Assembly: GCA_023427285.1 (NCBI GenBank)
Contig: JAEZBH010000366.1
Location: 1-11,089, forward strand
Reading direction: 5' to 3'
From: Pseudomonadota bacterium
Lineage (GTDB): Bacteria > Pseudomonadota > Alphaproteobacteria > Sphingomonadales > Sphingomonadaceae
DNA length: 11,089 nt
Part shown: in pieces, positions 6,091-11,089 of the stretch
Position numbering within the stretch: the first letter of the stretch is position 1
Layout: each line of letters begins with the position of its first letter
Made by a program: the position numbers and the translations under genes
Notes under the pieces: generated by a model
What the model was told of the DNA's origin: nothing
What the model saw: only the letters and a program-made list of their open reading frames with translations
Databases searched by the model: none

Positions 6091-6519
6091 TCAAAGTGCA
6101 ATTTCTATTCCGTATTTGGCAAGTTCAACTGCAACTCTGAGTTCAATCTCGCCCAGGATACTATCAAGCTTGGGATCGCCCGCGCTTTGATATGTCCGCA
6201 CCTTATTTGCTAAGGCATTGAGTTGGCTCACACTGAGGGTGCCGAGCATCAAGGCGCGCTGCATGCCTTCCAGTTCGTCAAGCAGGTCGCGCCCCCACTT
6301 CAGGCCGCGCGAGCGGCCTTGAGTGGCATCCTCGCTCTGTTGCGCTGCCAAAATGGCTCCGATGCTTGCAACCGGCCCAGTACCGGACAAGCCGCTGGCG
6401 GCCGGAGCTTCTTCCGCGCCCAGCAAGCTGGAAAAGCCTGAAGCGGCGCCTGCGCCGCCCTTGTCACCCGCACGCCGGGTTGTGGCGGCCTGGGTGCGTA
6501 CAGGGTCCTGAATTCTCAT
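6091..6519 (-). CDS. fliX: Flagellar assembly regulator FliX
   Basis: A 142-residue protein. In Caulobacter FliX is a membrane-associated regulator that works with the sigma-54 activator FlbD, linking completion of early basal-body structures to transcription of later flagellar genes. The N-terminus is low-complexity (Ala/Gly/Ser) with the motif FSSLLG. The C-terminal half is the conserved helical domain: DLLDELEGMQRALMLGTLS, then DPKLDSILGEIELRVAVELAKYG. It lies divergent to flgI with a 120-base gap, the regulator facing one of its expected target operons. An AGGA lies nine bases upstream of the ATG. The 3' third (about 6091-6240) is visibly less GC-rich and uses more A/T-ending codons than its neighbours. 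Confidence 0.9.
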   Translation of the reverse strand: MRIQDPVRTQAATTRRAGDKGGAGAASGFSSLLGAEEAPAASGLSGTGPVASIGAILAAQQSEDATQGRSRGLKWGRDLLDELEGMQRALMLGTLSVSQLNALANKVRTYQSAGDPKLDSILGEIELRVAVELAKYGIEIAL

Positions 6520-6578
6520 GGCCTGCGATCCTGCATCCCTATGGTTGCCAAAGCATGAAGACCCGTATGGATCAAAGT

Positions 6579-6595
6579 TGGCACGGTATTAGCAT
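6579..6595 (+). promoter_or_regulatory. Sigma-54 promoter of the flgI-cheL-flbY operon
   Basis: TTGGCACGGTATTAGCAT has the full -24 element TGGCACG, with GG at 6580-6581, and a -12 element TAGC with GC at 6592-6593, at the required 12-base distance. It differs from consensus by one base (TAGC for TTGC). The start of transcription should be near 6605. The upstream 12 bases AAAGTTGGCACG (6574-6585) are identical to those at the flgF promoter. Confidence 0.82.
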
Positions 6596-6639
6596 GGATA
6601 GCCTCGAAATCGAAGAAAACGATGCGAGGCAGGAAAATT

Positions 6640-7776
6640 ATGCCGATTCTCAGCCGCTCGACCCTCAAATGGATAGGCAGCCTCTGCCTTGGCCTGGCCA
6701 TTGTTGCCGGGGCTTCCACACCTGTAGCGGCCAACTCCCGCATCAAGGATATCGTTGATTTTGAGAACGTTCGCGAGAACCAGCTGATTGGTTACGGCCT
6801 CGTTGTCGGCCTCAACGGCACGGGCGACATGCTGCGCAACGCCCCCTTCACCGAACAGTCGCTCAAGAGCATGCTGGACCGCCTCGGCATCAGCATGCGC
6901 GACCTGAAATTGAACACGAAGAACGTGGCGGCGGTCACCGTTACGGCAACGCTGCCCCCGTTTGCGCGCAAAGGCTCGCGAATCGACGTTCAGATCGCCG
7001 CCATGGGCGATGCCACCAGCCTTCAGGGCGGCACCCTGCTCATTACGCCCCTGATGGGTATGGACGGCGAGGTTTACGCCGTTGCGCAAGGGTCGGTCGC
7101 CGTCTCCGGCTTCGAAGCCAAGGGCGGGGCCCAGACGATCTCGCGCGGGGTCACCACCTCGGCCCGCATCACCAACGGCGGCATCGTCGAGCAGGAAGTA
7201 CAGTTCGCCCTGGCCGAAATGAACTCCATGCGGCTGGCCCTGAAGAACCCCGATTTCACGACGGCGGAGCGGATCGCGGCAACCATCAACACCGCGCAGG
7301 GCACGCCCGTTGCGCGCATGCTCGATCCGACCACGGTTCAGCTCGAGCTGCCCAGCGGCTACCAGTACGGCATGGCCCAGTTCATCAGCGAGATCGAGCG
7401 CCTGCCGGTTACGGTGGATCAGCCTGCCCGGATCGTGGTGGATGAAGCCTCCGGCACCATCGTCATGGGCGCGGACGTAAAGGTGAGCCGCGTCGCGATC
7501 GCTCAGGGCAACTTGACCATCAGCGTGACCGAAATGCCCCAGGTCTCCCAGCCCAATCCGTTCTCGCAAGGCGGCCAGACCGTCGTTGTGCCGCGCACCA
7601 GCATTCAGGTGGACGACGGCGCGGGTCGTCAGCTGGGCGTTCTGGAAACCGGCGTCTCGTTGCAGGATCTGGTCAACGGCCTCAACGCCCTGGGCGTCAC
7701 CCCGCGCGACCTCATCACCATTCTGCAAGCCCTGCGCGCCGCAGGCGCCCTGCAAGCCGAAGTGGAAGTATTCTGA
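6640..7776 (+). CDS. flgI: Flagellar P-ring protein FlgI
   Basis: A 378-residue periplasmic protein of usual FlgI length. It forms the P ring around the rod in the peptidoglycan layer. An N-terminal signal peptide (basic start, hydrophobic core at about 11-25, cleavage near Ala31) is followed directly by the mature start RIKDIVDFENVRENQLIGYG and GLVVGLNGTGD. The C-terminus has the family end, LVNGLNALGVTPRDLITILQ and GALQAEVEVF. The start at 6640 is chosen because AGGA (6631-6634) is five bases upstream. An in-frame ATG at 6622 lacks such a site, would sit about 17 bases from the predicted transcription start and would lengthen the signal peptide. Its stop overlaps the cheL start by one base. 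Confidence 0.96.
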   Translation: MPILSRSTLKWIGSLCLGLAIVAGASTPVAANSRIKDIVDFENVRENQLIGYGLVVGLNGTGDMLRNAPFTEQSLKSMLDRLGISMRDLKLNTKNVAAVTVTATLPPFARKGSRIDVQIAAMGDATSLQGGTLLITPLMGMDGEVYAVAQGSVAVSGFEAKGGAQTISRGVTTSARITNGGIVEQEVQFALAEMNSMRLALKNPDFTTAERIAATINTAQGTPVARMLDPTTVQLELPSGYQYGMAQFISEIERLPVTVDQPARIVVDEASGTIVMGADVKVSRVAIAQGNLTISVTEMPQVSQPNPFSQGGQTVVVPRTSIQVDDGAGRQLGVLETGVSLQDLVNGLNALGVTPRDLITILQALRAAGALQAEVEVF

Positions 7777-8087
7777 TGGACATGCTGGTTTCCTCTGCCG
7801 CCGCCAAGGCCTCCGCCACCCTGATGGCGGGCCGCCCGCAGCCGGCTGCCGATCCCAAAACCCGGGACGCGATTCAGGAATTCGAGTCCATCCTCATCGG
7901 CGAGATGGTCAACACCATGTTCTCGATGGTCGAGACCGACGAGATGTTCGGCGGCGGCGCGGGCGAAGAGGTGTTTCGCAGCCTGATGGGTCAGGAGATG
8001 GGCCGCGAGATCGCCCGTCGCGGCGGCCTCGGCCTCTCGCCCATCCTGATGAACGAGATGATCCGCATGCAGGGAGGTCAACAATGA
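7776..8087 (+). CDS. cheL: CheL, FlgJ-like rod-binding protein without muramidase domain
   Basis: A 103-residue protein matching only the N-terminal rod-binding domain of FlgJ: DAIQEFESILIGEMVNTMF, then GGGAGEEVFRSLMGQEMGREIARRGGLGL. In enterobacteria FlgJ carries an added muramidase domain that opens peptidoglycan for the rod. Here that domain is absent, so a separate lytic enzyme encoded elsewhere would be needed. The small protein and its place after flgI correspond to cheL in Caulobacter. Its ATG overlaps the flgI stop (TGATG), and its own stop overlaps the next ATG by four bases (ATGA), so all three genes are probably translationally coupled. Confidence 0.88.
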   Translation: MDMLVSSAAAKASATLMAGRPQPAADPKTRDAIQEFESILIGEMVNTMFSMVETDEMFGGGAGEEVFRSLMGQEMGREIARRGGLGLSPILMNEMIRMQGGQQ

Positions 8088-8560
8088 ACCCCGCACTTGC
8101 CGCCCAGTTTCAGGCCGCCGACGCGCCGCTGGATCTCCACAAGAACATCTCTGAACTGCTGGATGTGGTGCAGCGCCTCATCCTTCTGGTGGAGACGGAG
8201 AACCGCCTGCTGGAGACCGAGCGCCCCTCTGCCATCCAGCCGCTGCTGGAGGAAAAGGGCCGCCTCTCCTCGGTGCTGGCCTACGGCCTGCAAAGCCTGA
8301 AGAAGAACCCTCTTGCCCTTGAAAACGTGGACAAAACCCTGAGGGCCAGCCTGTCCAGCGCGCTTGCAACCTTTCAGGATCTGGTGCTGACCAACGGACG
8401 CATCGTGCTGCGCCTGAAAACCGTCAGCGAGGGCATTCTCAATGCCATCGTCGAGGAAAGCCAGAAGGGCAAACGCACGACGCCGACCTATTCGGCAGGA
8501 CTGATGCCGACCGGACCCAGACCCGCCGCAGCCTCCATCGCGTTCAACGCCACGATCTGA
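8084..8560 (+). CDS. flbY: FlbY, small helical flagellar protein (FlgN-like)
   Basis: A 158-residue, mostly helical, cysteine-free protein: leucine-rich heptad-like segments at about 18-55 (ELLDVVQRLILLVETENRLL), 60-110 and 115-130, and a low-complexity tail. FlgN-type export chaperones look similar, but sequence conservation is weak. The identification rests mainly on position, as the third gene behind flgI and cheL, where Caulobacter has flbY. A strong GGGAGG six bases before the ATG lies within the end of cheL, and the ATGA overlap couples the two. Its exact role, chaperone or assembly factor, is not shown by the sequence. Confidence 0.78.
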   Translation: MNPALAAQFQAADAPLDLHKNISELLDVVQRLILLVETENRLLETERPSAIQPLLEEKGRLSSVLAYGLQSLKKNPLALENVDKTLRASLSSALATFQDLVLTNGRIVLRLKTVSEGILNAIVEESQKGKRTTPTYSAGLMPTGPRPAAASIAFNATI

Positions 8561-8634
8561 CCGATAGAGAGCGCCTGAAAGCGTTTCGACGGCGGGCCGG
8601 ACCAACGCACCCGAGCGGAACTCCAAGCAGACGA

Positions 8635-8655
8635 GAGGGTTCAACCTGAACCCTC
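8635..8655. other. Perfect 9-bp hairpin between flbY and the Rieske oxidoreductase gene
   Basis: GAGGGTTCA (8635-8643) pairs with TGAACCCTC (8647-8655) over a three-base loop. No T-run follows on either strand, so a standard terminator is doubtful. It ends 12 bases before the AAGGAG of the next gene, so it could be a 5' leader structure or an imperfect terminator for the flgI operon. Confidence 0.5.
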
Positions 8656-8679
8656 GTCGGCCCCTGCAAGGAGCGTCCC

Positions 8680-10212
8680 ATGAATGTCTCGATGGAACGC
8701 AGTGTTCCCGTCTGGATGGCATCCGGCCCGATCGCAGATGCTCCCCTGCTCCGCTCCGATGAACACGCCGATGTCGCCATCGTCGGCGCAGGCATTGCCG
8801 GGCTGTCCACCGCCTACGAACTGATGCGCACGGGGCGCTCCGTCATCGTCATCGACCGGGGCATCATCGGCGGGGGCATGACCTCCCGCACCACCGCCCA
8901 CCTCGCCTCGGCACTGGACGACTTCTATCACCGCCTCATTAATCGCTGCGGGCTGGAGTCCGCCCGCCGTCACTACAACAGCCACGCCGCGGCCATTTCC
9001 CGAATCGAGGCGATCCAGCAGCATGAGGGCATCGACTGCGACTTTGCTCGCCTCGACGGGTATTTGATCCTCTCCCCCGGAGATGATGAAGCGCTGCTGG
9101 AGCGAGAAATCGAGGCCTGCGAACAGATTGGCTTTACGGGTGTCTGCTGGGCCGATCATGCGCCCGTTCCGGGCATGGATACCGGGCGCGCCCTTCGGTT
9201 TCCCGAGCAGGGACGCTTCCATCCGCGCAAATACATGGCGGGCCTCGCCCACGCCATTTTGCGCGACGGCGGGCGGATTTATGCCAACTCCCCCGTCATC
9301 AGCGTTCACGAAACCGATGACGGCGTGACGCTGATTGCGGGCCACGACCACAAGATCCATGCCAAGGCGGCGGTGATTGCAACCAACTCTCCGATCAATG
9401 ATCGCGTCGTTGTCCACACCAAGCAGGCTCCTTACCGCACCTATGCCATTGCCGGACCGGTCGAGGCCGGATCGGTGCCTGACGCGCTCGTGTGGGACAC
9501 GCAGGAGGCCTACCATTACGTTCGCATCCAGCCGGGCGGCGGGCCGCTCGACATGCTCATCATCGGCGGGGAAGATCACAAAACCGGCACGGCCCACGAC
9601 ATGGGCGACCGCTTCGCCCGGCTGGAGGAGTGGGCTCGCCAGCGCTACCCCCAGCTTCAATCGATCGAGTACCGCTGGTCAGGACAGGTGATGGAGCCGG
9701 TGGATTACCTGCCCTTTACCGGCCTCAACCACGGCAACAACCATATCTACATCCACACCGGCGATTCCGGGCAAGGCATCACCAACGCCGTGGCGGGCAG
9801 CCTGATCCTGCGCGATCTCATCGCAGGCGTGGACAACAACTGGGCCGAAGTGACCGACCCCCAGCGGATCTCCATCACGGCAACAGGCGAATACCTGAAG
9901 GAGAACATCAAGGCGGCAACCCATTGGGCCGAACACCTGACAGCCGGAGACGTCACCTCGACAAACAGCATCCAGCCGGGACAAGGCGCCATCATCCGCG
10001 ACGGGCTGAAAAAGCTTGCCGTGTTCCGCGATGAAAGCGGCACCTTGCACGCGCGCTCCGCCGCGTGCACCCATGCGGGCTGCGTGGTCCACTGGAACCC
10101 GTTCGAGCGCTGCTGGGACTGCCCCTGCCATGGTTCTCATTTCGCCATCGACGGAACCGTTCTCAATGCGCCAGCCGTCACGCCGCTCGCCAAAGCCGAG
10201 TATGAGGAATAG
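8680..10212 (+). CDS. FAD-dependent oxidoreductase with C-terminal Rieske [2Fe-2S] domain
   Basis: A 510-residue two-domain protein. The N-terminal part is a DAO-family flavoprotein: dinucleotide-binding GAGIAG at 36-41 within DVAIVGAGIAGLSTAYEL, an acidic residue (Asp59) at the end of the second strand, then TSRTTAHLAS, and the C-terminal FAD segment HTGDSGQGITNAVAG. The last 50 residues are a Rieske domain with ligands Cys463, His465, Cys481 and His484 (CTH...CPCH), plus Cys468 and Cys483, which could form the disulfide seen in bc1-type Rieske proteins. The layout resembles the Bacillus YhfW type, whose substrate I do not know. AAGGAG lies six bases before the ATG. No signal peptide is visible, so it is probably cytoplasmic. 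It precedes glpD by 101 bases. Confidence 0.9.
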   Translation: MNVSMERSVPVWMASGPIADAPLLRSDEHADVAIVGAGIAGLSTAYELMRTGRSVIVIDRGIIGGGMTSRTTAHLASALDDFYHRLINRCGLESARRHYNSHAAAISRIEAIQQHEGIDCDFARLDGYLILSPGDDEALLEREIEACEQIGFTGVCWADHAPVPGMDTGRALRFPEQGRFHPRKYMAGLAHAILRDGGRIYANSPVISVHETDDGVTLIAGHDHKIHAKAAVIATNSPINDRVVVHTKQAPYRTYAIAGPVEAGSVPDALVWDTQEAYHYVRIQPGGGPLDMLIIGGEDHKTGTAHDMGDRFARLEEWARQRYPQLQSIEYRWSGQVMEPVDYLPFTGLNHGNNHIYIHTGDSGQGITNAVAGSLILRDLIAGVDNNWAEVTDPQRISITATGEYLKENIKAATHWAEHLTAGDVTSTNSIQPGQGAIIRDGLKKLAVFRDESGTLHARSAACTHAGCVVHWNPFERCWDCPCHGSHFAIDGTVLNAPAVTPLAKAEYEE

Positions 10213-10313
10213 GCAGACCTTGCCGCCGGGGCCGCTCTTCCCGCTCCTTGCCGCCCTTCCAGGCCGGGGCTTTACCGTGACCTGAGTGATGCAGCGTGGT
10301 ACACACCGCTGTT

Positions 10314-11089
10314 ATGGTTGAAGCTGTCGATCTGTTCATCATAGGCGGAGGCATCAATGGCGCAGGCATTGCGCGCGATGCCATCGGCCGGGGCCTGAGT
10401 GTTTTCCTTGCCGAACAGGGAGATTACGGCTGCGCCACCTCCTCGGCGTCCAGCAAGCTGATCCACGGCGGTCTGCGCTATCTGGAACAGCGGGAATTCC
10501 GGCTCGTTCGGGAGTCGTTGCGGGAGCGCGATGTCATGATGAGCATCGCCCCGCATCTGGTGGAGCCGCTGCGCTTCCTCGTGCCCATCAACCGCCACCA
10601 GCGACGCCCGGCCTGGATGGTGCGCGCCGGTCTGCACCTTTACGATTGGCTGGCTTCAAGCACCCAAATACCCGGCTCCGGCAGGATTGAGGACAACGAC
10701 ATCAGCGCAACCGGCCTCCTGACCGGCGACCTGCGCTCCGTCCTGCATTACAGCGACTGCCAGGTGGACGACGCCCGCCTCACCCTCTCGACCCTGCTGG
10801 ATGCCCGCGAACGCGGCGCGACGGTTCGCAATTACTGCACCGTGGTTGCCATCAAACCCGTGCCGAACGGCGGCTATCGCATCACCTGCCAGAACGGCAA
10901 AGGCATGGATTTCATCGTGACCGCCCGCGCCGTCGTGAATGCGGCGGGTCCGTGGGCGGACACTGTGCTGCGCCTGCTCCCCGGCTATGAAACCGCAAAG
11001 CCGCGCATCCGGCTCGTCCGGGGCAGCCATATCGTCATGCGCACACCCGAGGGCGCAACCCCGGACGCCTTCACCTTGCAGGCCAGCGA
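10314..11089 (+). CDS. glpD: Glycerol-3-phosphate dehydrogenase GlpD (partial, 3' end outside window)
   Basis: An open frame of 258 codons runs off the window end. GlpD is a peripheral inner-membrane flavoenzyme oxidising sn-glycerol-3-phosphate to dihydroxyacetone phosphate and passing electrons to quinone. Visible motifs: FAD-binding GGGINGAG at residues 11-18, the family signature ATSSASSKLIHGGLRYLEQ, YDWLA, the DDARL segment, and NAAGPWAD before RLVRGSHIV. The ATG at 10314 has no clear ribosome-binding site; an in-frame GTG at 10296 is possible but would add six non-conserved residues. It may belong with the preceding flavin/Rieske gene or have its own promoter. Confidence 0.92.
   Translation, partial: MVEAVDLFIIGGGINGAGIARDAIGRGLSVFLAEQGDYGCATSSASSKLIHGGLRYLEQREFRLVRESLRERDVMMSIAPHLVEPLRFLVPINRHQRRPAWMVRAGLHLYDWLASSTQIPGSGRIEDNDISATGLLTGDLRSVLHYSDCQVDDARLTLSTLLDARERGATVRNYCTVVAIKPVPNGGYRITCQNGKGMDFIVTARAVVNAAGPWADTVLRLLPGYETAKPRIRLVRGSHIVMRTPEGATPDAFTLQAS

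Noticed and set aside
6530..6552. TTGGCA...ATGC on the minus strand as a sigma-54 promoter for fliX
   Set aside because: The distance between GG and GC is 15 bases instead of 12, which sigma-54 does not tolerate.
6622..6639. Earlier ATG for flgI at 6622
   Set aside because: It would lie about 17 bases from the predicted transcription start with no good ribosome-binding site, while the ATG at 6640 has AGGA at ideal spacing and a better signal peptide.
6589..7755. A 388-codon minus-strand open frame opposite flgI
   Set aside because: Shadow of flgI with biased composition (many His, Gly, Asp) and no domain; the sense gene is certain.
8635..8655. Hairpin after flbY as a Rho-independent terminator
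   Set aside because: No T-run follows on either strand; kept only as a stem-loop of unknown role.
1..11089. Mobile elements, CRISPR arrays, tRNA or rRNA genes, or a defence system
   Set aside because: No transposase, regular repeat array, tRNA-like cloverleaf or rRNA signature was seen; gene content is core flagellar and metabolic.

Overview
This is a GC-rich alphaproteobacterial chromosomal segment dominated by flagellar basal-body and switch genes, followed by the start of an unrelated redox/glycerol region. Several things point to an alphaproteobacterium with a Caulobacter-like flagellar programme: a FliX-type assembly regulator, FlgI followed by CheL and FlbY, a DUF6468-type protein behind FliM, a DksA with most zinc-finger cysteines missing, and consensus sigma-54 promoters. 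The genus cannot be fixed from this window.

Layout. Positions 1-2147 (minus strand) hold an operon read right to left: fliL, fliM, a DUF6468-type membrane/coiled-coil protein, and the first 13 codons of another gene cut off by the window edge. A 268-base divergent region follows, with a near-perfect sigma-54 promoter and a plausible upstream activator site. Positions 2416-5271 (plus) hold flgF, flgG, flgA and flgH. flgA is interrupted by an in-frame TAG at codon 116, although its reading frame stays open and FlgA-like to a second stop at 4468-4470. Positions 5325-5418 carry two strong hairpin terminators between convergent flgH and dksA. On the minus strand lie dksA (5500-6015) and fliX (6091-6519). 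A short divergent region with a second sigma-54 promoter drives flgI, cheL and flbY (6640-8560), which overlap at both junctions.

After flbY the flagellar content stops. A 510-residue FAD-dependent oxidoreductase with a C-terminal Rieske [2Fe-2S] domain (8680-10212) and a glpD-type glycerol-3-phosphate dehydrogenase, truncated by the window end (10314-11089), follow on the plus strand.

How it works together. FliM is the rotor switch protein and FliL a stator-associated membrane protein. FlgF and FlgG form the rod, FlgI the P ring and FlgH the L ring. FlgA is the periplasmic helper for P-ring assembly, CheL is a FlgJ-like rod-binding protein without the muramidase domain, and FlbY is a probable small secretion/assembly factor. 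In Caulobacter, FliX together with FlbD couples early flagellar assembly to sigma-54 transcription of rod and ring genes. The two sigma-54 promoters here sit exactly before those rod/ring operons. I see no undescribed system. The most notable anomaly is the amber codon inside flgA.
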